Assembly: GCF_026914265.1 (NCBI RefSeq)
Contig: NC_069131.1
Span: 8,944,001 to 9,008,000, forward strand
Origin: Mya arenaria
Taxonomy: Eukaryota > Mollusca > Bivalvia > Myida > Myidae
Reading direction: 5' to 3'
DNA length: 64,000 nucleotides
A model generated the notes under the pieces. The model was not told the origin of the DNA and made no database searches. It saw nothing but the letters and a program-made list of their open reading frames with translations. Positions 1 to 14,854 of the stretch are shown here, in pieces. How positions within the stretch are numbered: the stretch's first letter is position 1; each line of letters begins with the position of its first letter. A program made the translations under genes and the position numbers.

Positions 1-321
1 ATAATAATTCATGAACATTTCCTTATCCAACATATCAACACTCATCGATTCGGTTTGTTGCGGTAAGGTATTGCTGTTGTCTGATTTCTGTGTTTTTACG
101 GTGTTAGCCAGCTCATCCATCTCACAGTTCATGGCATTGGAATCATTCAAATCCATCTTCTGTCTGTACAATTTACAGTCGTCGCACTGGCAGTTATCGA
201 TACAGTCATAATAATTCAATCTGAAAAGGATACAGTCATAATAATTCAATCTGAAAAGGATACAGTCATAATAATTCAATCTGAAAAACTTACAGTCGTC
301 ACACTGGCAGTTGTTTGTCAT
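1..321 (-). pseudogene. Cysteine-rich repeat coding fragment, runs off left edge, out of frame with the RING ORF
   Basis: On the minus strand one frame stays open from position 321 to the window edge. It encodes two copies of a Cys-rich motif, NNCQCDDCK and DNCQCDDCK. Their codons differ at synonymous positions (TGC/TGT, AAA/AAG), which points to past selection on protein. Between them a 30-bp unit is repeated three times in frame at 199-288, giving the repeated decapeptide LFRLNYYDCI. After the second motif comes a hydrophilic, Met- and Asp-rich stretch. The frame differs from that of the RING ORF just upstream on the same strand, and I see no convincing intron between them. I infer either one gene broken by a stop and a frameshift, or a splice I cannot resolve. 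No function is recognised. Confidence 0.45.
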
Positions 322-430
322 GATCTCTTTGCAGTTTGGTTTTGCCATGATCTCTTTGCAGTTTGGCTTTGCAGTCTTTTGCAATGTTTTGCAGTCTTTT
401 GCTTTTATACCAATTAGAGCTTTCTTTGCA

Positions 431-844
431 TTACAAAAAGGCGAACATCAACACGTCACTTTTGAACTTTTCCCTTGTGCTTTTCTTAATGGTGGCGAGG
501 TAATCATGCCTCATCTCTCTCAATAACCAGTCGTTAGTTTCTATTTTACCCAATTTCTTGTAGTATCGTTTCCTTTCCTTAATGTGTGCTAACGCAACTG
601 GATGGTTCAACCAACAAGCAGGACAAGAGCCATTGTATTTATCGAAACAGCTTGGACACGCGGAATGTTCGAACACACAGTTTTTCATAACGAGTAGGAG
701 ATAGTCAATGTTACTGTAACCACCACACCACTCACAACATCGAAAACGTTTTCCGAATCTCTTATCATACGAATAGTTTGACGTGTTTAACATGTTTGAC
801 ATGTTTGACATGTTTGGATCTGTATCGGCTGCATCGGCTGTCAT
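431..844 (-). CDS. Small RING-finger (C3HC4-type) protein, possibly the 5' part of a broken gene
   Basis: This 137-residue minus-strand reading frame starts at an ATG at 844. The frame is open upstream to 1021, but that part reads through a poly-C run and looks non-coding. Residues about 36-75 fit the C3HC4 RING consensus: CEWC, 15 residues, C, 3 residues, H, 2 residues, C-PS-C, 7 residues, C-PA-C. By family knowledge such domains bind two zinc ions and usually recruit ubiquitin-conjugating enzymes, so an E3 ligase role is possible but inferred. A Lys/Arg-rich helix-like segment follows the finger. After the TAA at 431-433 the same frame continues with plausible coding text (LQRDHGKTKLQRDH) to about 310, then shifts frame into the Cys-rich fragment. 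That favours a decayed or mis-sequenced gene. It could be cellular or derived from a mobile element or virus. Confidence 0.5.
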   Translation of the reverse strand: MTADAADTDPNMSNMSNMLNTSNYSYDKRFGKRFRCCEWCGGYSNIDYLLLVMKNCVFEHSACPSCFDKYNGSCPACWLNHPVALAHIKERKRYYKKLGKIETNDWLLREMRHDYLATIKKSTREKFKSDVLMFAFL

Positions 845-938
845 ATTGTTTGTTTGTGTGTTTGTGTGTTTGTATGTGTGCATGAGTTCTTTGTAGCCAC
901 CACAAATAATGGAATACAGAAAACGGGGGTGAAAATAA

Positions 939-972
939 GGGGGGGGGATTTTCAACAAGGGGGGGGGGGGGG
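939..972. repeat. Poly-G tracts
   Basis: There are runs of nine and fourteen consecutive G, separated by a short AT-rich spacer, just upstream of the RING ORF on its minus strand. They could form G-quadruplex DNA on the plus strand. They are also a likely site of length error in sequencing. Confidence 0.8.
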
Positions 973-1400
973 CCTTTTCTATCAGCCTATTTCCCCAAGT
1001 CCATTCCATTTCCATTTTCATTTTTCAAACATCAAAACAAAACTTCACAGTTTGCCTTTATTAATTTGGACATCCGATATCATCTGGAAGCCAGTTATAG
1101 CACGATCCACTCTAAGATCACAGATAAGTTGAAGGATTTTCCAAAAAGGCTACAAGGATAAAAAAAGGTTTATTGTTTTGGTGAAACAGGTTGGCTTGAG
1201 GAAAAGATCAATATTTCAAATATTTCACAGATAACCTTGAGAGTTCGTTTTTTTCAGAAAAAGCACACGTACCTGCCCCCCGCTTGCCTCCTTCTTTATC
1301 TTAATGTCATCTACCACATTTTCCATTAGCGTTTAGATTTCACTTACCTGCTTGAGGATAAAATGCAACCAGCCAGATCGGTCTAACCGAAAATATTGCA

Positions 1401-1407
1401 TATAAGG
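1401..1407 (+). promoter_or_regulatory. TATA box of peptide gene copy A
   Basis: The motif TATAAGG lies 50 nt upstream of the start codon. A block TTGGCTCATTC follows at about 1424-1434 and is shared by all three gene copies at the same place. It probably marks the transcription start, about 25-30 nt downstream of the TATA box. Confidence 0.6.
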
Positions 1408-1450
1408 CGACGTGAATGATCTCTTGGCTCATTCATCCGGATTAGTCAAA

Positions 1451-4338
<2,888 letters not shown>

Positions 4339-4802
4339 GAACACCAGAGCGGGTCTGAATGGAACAGCATGCTATGAAAAAAATGACTTAAGAGTTTAAA
4401 TTGCGAAGAAAGTGCTTACAAACAGTGTTTATTAATTGGCTATAATATATGGTGTTAGTTGTAATTACTGTTAAGAGAAACATCAAAACAAAATTTGGAA
4501 AATTATATCAGCACGAATTTGTTAAAGATGCGATTGTGCAGATTTTGATAACGGTTAGTTTTCGAACATAACTTTTTAATGGAGTGCATGTTAACAAAAT
4601 AAGTGCATGTCATGATAGCCTGCAGTTTTTTTTCTCTAACTTAAACTTGGTGATATGTGCATACTTGTAGTTAAAGAATTAACTCGCGATGAGCATGGTT
4701 TACTCGTATTAAAGGGAAAGGTATTTGATATCTCGTTTCAAGGTCTCATCAGTTAATTCAGCGCGCCGAATCGTATCACAAAATGAATGTTGGGATTAGT
4801 GT

Positions 4803-5590
4803 CATTCGGATCTCTTCGGCCATTTCTTATCGAAAAGAATATCGGATGTATGCCGGTATATGGCTCAAGACCACAGTTATCTGCCCCCCGTTGACCAAGA
4901 TCCGGATGTGAATACAGAAAAAAAGAGTGCTTGTGTTCAAGTATCAATATTTTATTAAAATTGAATGAAAAAGAAGCAAAACATGTTCTTTTTGCAGAGA
5001 ACTTGACTGAATTTGACACTCTATTGCAGAAATTGATAGTTTTCAATGTAAATATTGGAAAAATCATAGCTTGTGGAAGTCTGAAAATTAGTTGTTTGTA
5101 GCCGATTGACTCCCTGGCGGAAGGGTTATGTATTTGAACTCCATTTTGACAGTCGGGTCAATGGTCAACATGGTGTTTTCTTGTGATTATATTTTGTGTC
5201 TTGAATTGTTCTAGAGATGCCATGTCCTTGTTTTTCAATTGGGGTGTGTATAAAAACAAAAGCCAGGTTAGTGTCTATATGAAACATATAGTAAAAATAA
5301 CTGTGGTCTCACGCCATATCAGTAGAAGCACCTCGTAAAATTATGTATAATATTATTACTGAAATGCCGTATTTAAACGTGTATGTGTATATCTAAAATT
5401 AAACTGATTGTCAGTGGAGTGTATTATTGCATGCATAATTAATATTCCCAAGAATTAAATTATTAAGTTTAACTGCTAAATTGAAATTACTACGCCATCT
5501 TATTGCAGCGTAGTTAAAGTGTAAAGATTTCTGACATTGTAAATCGTTCATATAGGTTGTTTTCGATAGAAAATGGCCGAGGAGTTCCGA
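4803..5590. mobile_element. Foldback/MITE-like element with CATTCGGA...TCCGAATG ends
   Basis: The left end reads cattcggatctcttcggcc and the right end, inverted, reads ggccgaggagttccgaatgg. The same ends recur in both orientations in the right arm (17366, 17650-17690, 17768, 18010) and as a compact element at 59927-60260. No coding capacity is seen. It is probably a non-autonomous DNA transposon, and the internal part is diverged. Confidence 0.55.
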
Positions 5591-6045
5591 ATGGTTAAAT
5601 GTAACCTCCTGTATTATTTTTAAGCCGGTTACAGCGATATGTTAACGCGCCAATTTTTGCTTCAAAAGTGACAATATTAAAGTAAAGTTCAAACATAAAA
5701 TAAAATGTTCCATGAGTTATTAGTGCGGTTCTTAGACATTCAGAGAAAATGTGTTGTATTTGTCTGTCTTTGTGAAAATGTTGGTGAATTAATTCAGGTT
5801 TACAATACAAGAGTATAAGTGAGTTACAGATTTGTGTCCTAGACTAGAAAAAAATGTTGTTTTTTAATGAATGGATTTAGTTTTTGAATTGGCATGACAT
5901 CGAAACTACGTGGTTTCATTGGTTACAATGAGTTCAAATGTATTAATTTTGATCTACTATAAGTAAAGTTATTACATTGCTAAATTCAGACTGAATGTTT
6001 TCCAGTCACAAAGTTATCGTGATGTTACATAGATTTGCTCATTTA

Positions 6046-6137
6046 GTCTGCATCGTGTACAGGGCGGTGTCAAAATGCTTCAATAACTTATGTCTGCATC
6101 GTGTACAGGGCGGTGTCAAAATGCTTCAATAACTTAT
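6046..6137. repeat. 46-bp tandem duplication
   Basis: The stretch beginning gtctgcatcgtgtacagggc and ending caataacttat occurs twice head to tail with identical sequence. The right arm has only one related copy (around 16735-16755), so this duplication is younger than the inverted duplication or was lost from that arm. Confidence 0.85.
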
Positions 6138-6460
6138 GTGACGTAAAGGACAGAAAAAATACATTTTTCAGTAACGTGAAGGAATGTTTCCTTACAATCG
6201 ATTAAAACACAAGGATTTGCCCAGCTACGCATATATTTAAGCGACAACAGTTTCATTTAGTACTAAGCACAAACACATTCAACCTATAAAATATACTCTA
6301 CCATTAACACTTACACGACTTTTTAATATAAATCAAATGTGTTTTACGATATTGTCATAGATAAACTCAATTAAGGGCGCTTAAATTAACAGAAGCCGGA
6401 AGCAATCCCGGATGTATTCAAACCATAATGTATTTTGATGTGGAGTATTTACTTAGCATC

Positions 6461-8675
6461 TATTAAAACCGCAATTATTTGCACTTCATTTAACCTTAAC
6501 TCATAAATCAAAATCACTTAAGCTTGGGCCGTATTCAATAAGCAACTTAGATTGATCTTAAATTTAAGATTAGAAACTTAGTGTTTTGATTGGCCTATAT
6601 ATTAAGCTGACCAATAGGCTGAATGGAATCACTGAGGTATGTCTAAGGATAAGGATAAGATCAATATTGAATACCGGTCAAGGTGGAATGCGACCCTGGG
6701 CGAATTTTCGAGTTTATGTCTGAAAATTGGTATACAAATAAAACAGCATATGCCCAATTAAAGACGGTTTTTATATTTTCAATATTTGAAAAAAGTTGAA
6801 ACTGCGAGTCTTCAAAATATATCACTGACGTCAATTTTGAGACGTCTGTCATTGTTTGTGTTCCAGCTACAATAACCAGTATTTTCATCAATTTTTCGTG
6901 TGACATGAAATTGCCTCCTCAAGTGCGTCTTGTGAAAACGTTCATGGGCAGAAATTTTTCATTCTCTTGTTTAAAAGCATACTATTCTTTAAAATCTTGC
7001 ACGTTTTACACTTTTTGAAAATGTATTTGCTCATAGAATACATTTCATTTTGTCAATATTTCAAAGAGAACTAAATCTAGAGCAAACAATATACTTGAGC
7101 ATTTTATAACGAATACAGAATTGTACTCAAATACACTTTTGGCTGTAGAATATATTTTCCTTGGAATTCGACCAAAGGCTTTTATCAGCATATTCTGTGA
7201 TATAATGCGCTTTAAAACTGTAAAAAACATATATGGTTTTTAATAAATTTTAATGCTATGTGATAAAATAAGTTGAGACTGAGTTTGAGATTTGACTTAA
7301 GTATTTTCGTGATATTGGGGTCTGGCTCCAATATCACAAAAATACTGAAGTCAAATCTCAATCTCAGACTCAACTCATTTTGTCACATAAAAAGTAATTT
7401 AAAAAATCATATATTACATCTTTTAAAAGAACATTCTATCATAAAATATGTTGATAAAAATATTGGTCAAGATTCCAAAGAAAATGTATTCTACATCATA
7501 AAATGTTTTTTAGTATAACTTAATGTTTTAACAATTACTCAAGTATATTTTTGGTCTGAGAATAAGTTGTCTTTGAAATTTTGACAACACGTTCTATGAG
7601 AAAATCTGTTTTTGAAATAGCAAAAACATACAATTTCTTCTAATCATACTATGCTTTAATGTGGTAAAATGAGTTGAGGGTGAGATTGAGATCTGACTGG
7701 AGTATTTTTATGATATTGCGGCCTGATATCAAGAAAAGTCTACCTTTCATACTTCGTTTTTGCGCAATATCAAACAATTTAACCCCTTTACCTGTTTCGA
7801 ATTTGCAAAAAAAAACATAACAAATCCAGCTTGTGGCATACAGTTTATTAACAAAATATAACTTACGAACCAGAATGTTAATCGACAGAAATATGGATCC
7901 AGGCGGGGGTGGGTGGTTTTGCTCTCGGCGTCCTCCTTCCACCCCCCACCCCTCAAATCGTCTAAGGTTACTTTTTTAAGTCAATATCTGAGAATAATGT
8001 AATGAAATACGCTAAAATGCACCATTTCGGACAAGAAATTGTTAACTTTTTCGGCAGGGTTTACCCAGCTTCCCTGCTAACAACTACTAGTATTGCAATT
8101 TCGGCTCTGAGGGAGGGGCGAATGTCAAAAGATTGTGCCCCTAAGTAATACCCCATCTAACGTCAATTCCTGTACCCGCCCATGATAAGTACCTAGCATG
8201 TGACTATAGACCGAGTTCGATGTAGCCAATCGGTTTTCGTTGTATGAAAAAAGGTATATAATTAATAAATTTAAATAATTATTGTTATATTTGGAGTTAT
8301 ATAAAGAGAGAGTCCAAGGGATACGTGATGTACTATACTTTATTCTATTGCAACTGCCAGGATGTAACTGCAGTGGCGGGATTATCTGTAAGGTCATACA
8401 CTGTCATCATGTATATACGTGTTTACGTTGCGTTCGTTTTGAGAAAATTTGAATAACGAATATACTGAAAGGAAATAGAAAACTTAAATACGGTGGTCAT
8501 TGAAGAATGTGAACATCTGCATGTTATAACATTGTTCATGTTGATTTGAGTGTTTCACATCTGTTAATCGACATGTCTAACTGCATTTTAACAGAAAAAA
8601 GTTGATGATTAAAATAACGGTTCAAATGTTGCTCGTATGATTCAATTAACGAGCATGTCAGTTTTTCATACAGCG
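6461..8675. other. Intergenic AT-rich spacer, no gene recognised
   Basis: Only short frames without family features are present. The notable content is the hairpin at 7259-7388, a partial third copy of its arm near 7661-7720, and a C-rich patch at 7921-7950. Confidence 0.6.
7259..7388. repeat. Long hairpin: ~60-bp inverted arms around a ~9-nt loop
   Basis: The left arm includes gagatttgacttaagtattt and the right arm its near-exact reverse complement, with the loop at GGTCTGGCT. The outer ends pair as TGTGATAAAAT with ATTTTGTCACA. A third, diverged arm in direct orientation lies near 7661-7720 (gatctgactggagtattttt). This is consistent with a foldback transposon remnant. Confidence 0.75.
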
Positions 8676-11600
8676 AGTCCCCCACAGTTGAGTGCTTTAC
8701 AGTCCCGCAGAGTTGAGTGTTCTACCATCCTCCACATGTGAGTGTTCTACCGTCCCACACAGTTGAGTGTTCTACCGTCCCACACAGTTGAGTGTTCCAC
8801 CGTCCTACACTGTTGAGTGTTCTACCGTCCTCCACATGTGAGTGTTCTACAGTCCTACACAGTTGAGTATTCTACCGTCCTGCACATGTGAGTGTTCTAC
8901 CGTCCTACACAGTTGAGTATTCTACCGTCCTCCACATGTGAGTGTTCTACCGTCCCACACAGTTGAGTGTTCTACCGTCCTACACTGTTGAGTGTTCTAC
9001 CGTCCTACACAGCTGAGTGTTCTACCGTCCTCCACAGTTGAATGTTCAACAGTCCTACACAGTTGAGTATTCTACCGTCCTGCACAGTTGAGTGTTCTAC
9101 CGTCCTACACAGTTGAATGTTCTACCGTCCTACACAGTTGAATGTTCTACCGTCCTACACAGTTGAATGTTCTACCGTCCTACACAGTTGAGTGTTCTAC
9201 CGTCCTACACAGTTGAGTGTTCTACCGTCCTACACAGTTGAGTGTTCTACCGTCCTACACAGTTGAGTGTTCTACCGTCCTACACAGTTGAGTGTTCTAC
9301 CGTCCTACACAGTTGAGTGTTCTACCGTCCTCCACAGTTGAGTGTTCTACCATCCTCAACATGTTAGTGTTCTACCGTCCTACACAGTTGAGTGTTCTAC
9401 CGTCCTACACAGTTGAGTATTCTACCGTCCTACACATTTGAGTGTTCTAGCGTCCTACACAGTTGAGTGTTCTACCGTCCAGCACAGTTGAGTGTCCTAC
9501 CGTCCTACACGGTTGAGTGTCCTACCGTCCTACACAGTTGAGTGTTCTACCGTCCTCCACAGTTGAGTGTTCTACCGTCCTACACAGTTGAGTGTTCTAC
9601 CGTCCTACACAGTTGAGTGTTCTACCGTCCTGCACAGTTGAGTGTTCTACCGTCCTACACAGTTGAGTGTTCTACAGTCCTCGAAAGTTGAGAGTTCTAC
9701 CGTCCTCCACAGTTGAGTGTTTTACCGTCCTCCACAGTTGAGTGTTCTACCGTCCTACACAGTTGTGTGTTCTACCGTCCTACACAGTTGAGTGTTCTAC
9801 CGTCCTGCACAGTTGAGTGTTCTACCGTCCTACACAGTTGAGTGTTCTACCGTCCTCGAAAGTTGAGTGTTCTACCGTCCTCCACAGTTGAGTGTTTTAC
9901 CGTCCTCCACAGTTGAATGTTCTACCGTCCTACACAGTTGTGTGTTCTACCGTCCTACACATTTGAGTGTTCTACCGTCCTACACAGTTGAGTATTCTAC
10001 CGTCCTGCACAGTTGAGTGTTCTACCGTCCTCCACAGTTGAATATTCTACCGTCCTCCACAGTTGAGTGTTCTACCGTCCTCCACAGTTGCGTGTTCTAC
10101 CGTCCTACACAGTTGAATGTTCTACCGTCCTGCACAGTTGAGTGTTCTACCGTCCTACACAGTTGAATGTTCTACCGTCCTACACAGTTGAGTGTTCTAC
10201 CGTCCTCCACAGTTGAGTGTTCTACCGTCCTCCACATGTGAGTGTTCTACCGTCCTACACAGATGATTGTTCTACCGTGCTGCACAGTTGAGTGTTCTAC
10301 CGTCCTGCACAATTGAATGTTCTACCGTCCTACACAGTTGAGTGTTCTACCGTCCTACACAGTTGAGTGTTCTACCGTCCTCCACAGTTGAATGTTCTAC
10401 CGTCCTACACAGTTGAGTGTTCTACCGTCCTACACAGTTGAGTGTTCTACCGTCCTACACAGTTGAGTGTTCTACCGTCCTACACAGTTGAGTGTTCTAC
10501 CGTCCTCCACAGTTGAGTGTTCTACCATCCTCAACATGTGAGTGTTCTACCGTCCTACACAGTTGAGTGTTCTACCGTCCTACACAGTTGAGTATTCTAC
10601 CGTCCTACACATCTGAGTGTTCTAGCGTCCTACACAGTTGAGTGTTCTACCGTTCAGCACAGTTGAGTGTCCTACCGTCCTACACGGTTGAGTGTTCTAC
10701 CGTCCTACACATCTGAGTGTTCTAGCGTCCTACACAGTTGAGTGTTCTACCGTCCAGCACAGTTGAGTGTTCTACCGTCCTCCACAGTTGAGTGTTCTAC
10801 CGTCCTCGAAAGTTGAGTGTTCTACCGTCCTCCAGAGTTGAGTGTTTTACCGTCCTCGAAAGTTGAGTGTCCTACCGTCCTACACAGTTGAGTGTTCTAC
10901 CGTTCTCCACAGTTGAGTGGCCTACCGTCCTACACGGTTGAGTGGTCTACCGTCCTCGAAAGTTTAGTGTTCTACCATCCTTCACATGTTAGTGTTCTAC
11001 CGTCCTACAAAGTTGAGTGCTCTATCGTCCTACACAGTTGAGTATTCTACCGTCCTCCACAGTTGAGTGTTCTACCGTCCTCCACAGTTGAATGTTCTAC
11101 CGTCCTCCACAGTTGAGTGTTCTACCGTCCTACACATTTGAGTGTTCTACCGTCCTACACAGTTGAGTATTCTACCGTCCTCCACAGTTGAATGTTCTAC
11201 CGTCCTACACATGTGAGTGTTCTACCGTCCTACACTGTTGAATGTTCTACCGTCCAGCACAATTGAGTATTCTACCGTCCTACACAGTTGAATGTTCTAG
11301 CGTCCTACACAGTTGAGTGTTCTACCGTCCTACACAGTTGAGTGTTCTACCGTCCTCCACAGTTGAGTGTTCTACCGTCCTACACAGTTGAGTGTTCTAC
11401 CGTCCTACACAGTTGAATGTTCTACCGTCCTACACAGTTGAATGTTCTACCGTCCTACACAGTTGAGTGTTCTACCGTCCTACACAGTTGAGTGTTCTAC
11501 CGTCCTACACAGTTGAGTGTTCTACCATCCTCCACATGTGAGTGTTCTACCGTCCTACACAGTTGAGTGTTCTACCGTCCCGCACAGTTGAGTATTCTAC

Positions 11601-14600
11601 CGTCCTACACATGTGAGTGTTCTACCGTCCTACACAGTTGAATGTTTTACCGTCCAGCACAGTTGAGTGTTCTACCGTCCTACACAGTTGAGTGTTCTAC
11701 CGTCCTCCACATGTGAGTGTTCTACCGTCCTACACAGTTGAATGTACTACCGTCCCGCACAGTTGAGTATTCTACCGTCCTACACAGTTGAGTGTTCTAC
11801 CGGCCTACACAGTTGAGTGTTCTACCGTCCCGCACAGTTGAGTATTCTACCGTCCTCCACAGTTGAGTGCTCTACCGTCCTACACAGTTGAGTATTCTAC
11901 CGTCCTACACAGTTGAGTATTCTACCGTCCTACACAGTTGATTGTTCTACCGTCCTACACAGTTGAGTGTTCTACCGTCCTACACAGTTGAGTGTTCTAG
12001 CGTCCCGCACAGTTGAGTGTTCTACCATCCTACACAGTTGAGTGTTCTACCGTCCTACACAGTTGAGTGTTCTACCGTCCAGCACAGTTGAGTGTTCTAC
12101 CGTCCTGCACAGTTGAGTGTTTTACCGTCCTCCACAGTTGAGTGTTCTACCGTCCTCGAAAGTTGAGTGTTCTACCGTCCTCCAGAGTTGAGTGTTTTAC
12201 CGTCCTCGAAAGTTGAGTGTCCTACCGTCCTACACAGTTGAGTGTTCTACCGTTCTCCACAGTTGAGTGGCCTACCGTCCTACACGGTTGAGTGGTCTAC
12301 CGTCCTCGAAAGTTTAGTGTTCTACCATCCTTCACATGTTAGTGTTCTACCGTCCTACAAAGTTGAGTGCTCTACCGTCCTACACAGTTGAGTGTTCTAC
12401 CGTCCTACACAGTTGAGTGTTCTACCGTCCTACACAGTTGAGTGTTCTACCGTCCTACACAGTTGAGTGTTCTACCGTCCTCCACATTTGAGTGTTCTAC
12501 CGTCCTCGAAAGTTGAGTGTTCTACCGTCCTCCACAGTTGAATGTTCTACCGTCCTACACAATTGTGTGTTCTACCGTCCTACACAGTTGACTGTTCTAC
12601 CGTCCAGCACAGTTGAGTGTTCTACCGTCCTACACAGTTGAATGTTCTAGCGTCCTACACAGTTGAGTGTTCTACCGTCCTACACAGTTGAGTGTTCTAC
12701 CGTCCTACACAGTTGAGTGTTCTACCGTCCTACACAGTTGAATGTTCTAGCGTCCTACACAGTTGAGTGTTCTACCGTCCTCCACAGTTGAGTGTTCTAC
12801 CGTCCTCCACAGTTGAGTGTTCTACCGTCCTACACAGTTGAGTGTTCTACCGTCCTCCACAGTTGAGTGTTCTACCGTCCTACACAGTTGAATGTTCTAC
12901 CGTCCTACACAGTTGAGTGGTCTACCGTCCTCCACAGTTGAGTGTTCTACCGTCCTACACAGTTGAGTGTTCTACCGTCCTGCACTGTTGAGTGTTCTAC
13001 CGTCCTTCACAGTTGAGTGTTCTACGTCCTACACAGTTGAATGTTCTACGTCCTACACAGTTGAGTGTTCTACCGTCCTACACAGATGAGTGTTCTACCG
13101 TCCTACACAGTTGAGTGTTCTACCGTCCTCGAAAGTTGAGTGTTTTACCGTCCTACACAGTTGAATGTTCTACCGTCCTACACAGTTGAATGGTCTATCG
13201 TCCTCCACAGTTGAGTGTTCTACCGTCCTACACTGTTGAGTGTTCTACCGTCCTGCACAGTTGAGTGTTCTACCGTCCTACACAGTTGAGTGTTCTACCG
13301 TCCTACACAGTTGAGTGTTCTACCGTCCTACACAGTTGAGTGTTCTACCGTCCTACACAGATGAGTGTTCTACCGTCCTACACAGTTGAGTGTTCTACCG
13401 TCCTACACTGTTGAGTGTTTTACCGTCGTACACAGTTGAGTGTTCTACCGTCCAGCACAGTTGAGTGTTCTACCGTCCTACACAGTTGGGTGTTCTACAG
13501 TCATACACAGTTGAATGTTCTACCGTCCTACACAGTTGAGTGTTCTACCATCCTACACAGTTGAGTGTTCTACCGTCCTACATAGTTGAGTGTTCTACCG
13601 TCCAGCACAGTTGAGTGTTCTACCGTCCTTCGAAGTTGAATGTTCTACCGTCCTACACAGTTGAGTGTTCTACCGCTTTCCACAGTTGAGTGTTCTACCG
13701 TCCTACACAGTTGAGTGTTCTACCGTCCTACACAGTTGAGTGTTCTACCGTCCTACACAGTTGAGAGTTTTACCGTCCTACACAATTGAGTGTTCTACCG
13801 TCCAGCACAGTTGAGTGTTCTACCGTCCTACACAGTTGAATGTTCTTCCGTCCTACACAGTTGAGTGTTCTACCGTCATACACAGTTGAATGTTCTACCG
13901 TCCTGCACAGTTAAGTGTTCTACCGTCCTCCACAGTTGAGTGTTCTACTGTCCTCGAAAGTTGAGTGTTCTACCGTCCTCCAGAATTGAGTGTTCTACCG
14001 TCCTACACAGTTGAGTGTTCTACCGTCCTGCACAGTTGAGTGTTCTACCGTCCTACACAGTTGAGTGTTCTACCGCCCTACACAGTTGAGTGTTCTACCG
14101 TCCTACACAGTTGAATGTTCTACCGTCCTACACAGTTGAATGTTCTACCGTCCTCCACAGTTGAATGTTCTACCGTCCTACACAGTTGAATGTTCTACCG
14201 TCCTACACATATGAGTGTTCTACCGTCCTACACTGTTGAATGTTTTACCGTCCAGCACAGTTGAGTATTCGACCGTCCTACACAGTTGAGTGTTCTACCA
14301 TCCTCCACATGTGAGTGTTCTACCGTCCTACACAGTTGAATGTACTACCGTCCCGCACAGTTGAGTATTCTACCGTCCTACACAGTTGAGTGTTCTACCG
14401 GCCTACACAGTTGAGTGTTCTACCGTCCCGCACAGTTGAGTATTCTACCGTCCTCCACAGTTGAGTGCTCTACCGTTCTACACAGTTGAGTATTCTACCG
14501 TCCTACACAGTTGAGTATTCTACCGTCCTACATAGTTGATTGTTCTACCGTCCTATACAGTTGAGTGTTCTACCGTCCTACACAGTTGAGTGTTCTAGCG

Positions 14601-14854
14601 TCCCGCACAGTTGAGTGTTCTACCGTCCTACACAGTTGAGTGTTCTACCTTCCTACACAGTTGAGTGTTCTACCGTCCTACACAGTTGAGTATTCTACCG
14701 TCTTATACAGTTGAGTGTTCTACCGTCCTCCACAGTTGAGTGTTCTAGCGTCCTACACAGTTAAATGTTCTACCGTCCCGCACAGTTGAGTATTCTACCG
14801 TCCTACACAGTTGAGTGTTCTACCGTCCTACACAGTTGAGTGTTTCACCGTTCC
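8676..14854. repeat. 25-bp satellite array, about 247 units
   Basis: The consensus unit is agttgagtgttctaccgtcc followed by TACAC (25 bp), repeated head to tail for about 6.2 kb. Unit variants (TCCAC, TGCAC, TCGAA, CATGTG) show larger duplications. The block with two TCGAA units at 10801 recurs at 12151 (54 units on), a CATCCTCAAC unit at 9351 recurs at 10526 (47 units on), and AATGTACTAC at 11741 recurs at 14339. Two 24-bp units near 13024 and 13049 each lack one C. No frame is open across it, so it is non-coding. Confidence 0.97.

Noticed and set aside
8676..14854. CRISPR-like appearance of a long regular array
   Set aside because: Units are contiguous 25-mers without distinct spacers, in a eukaryotic context with no cas genes.
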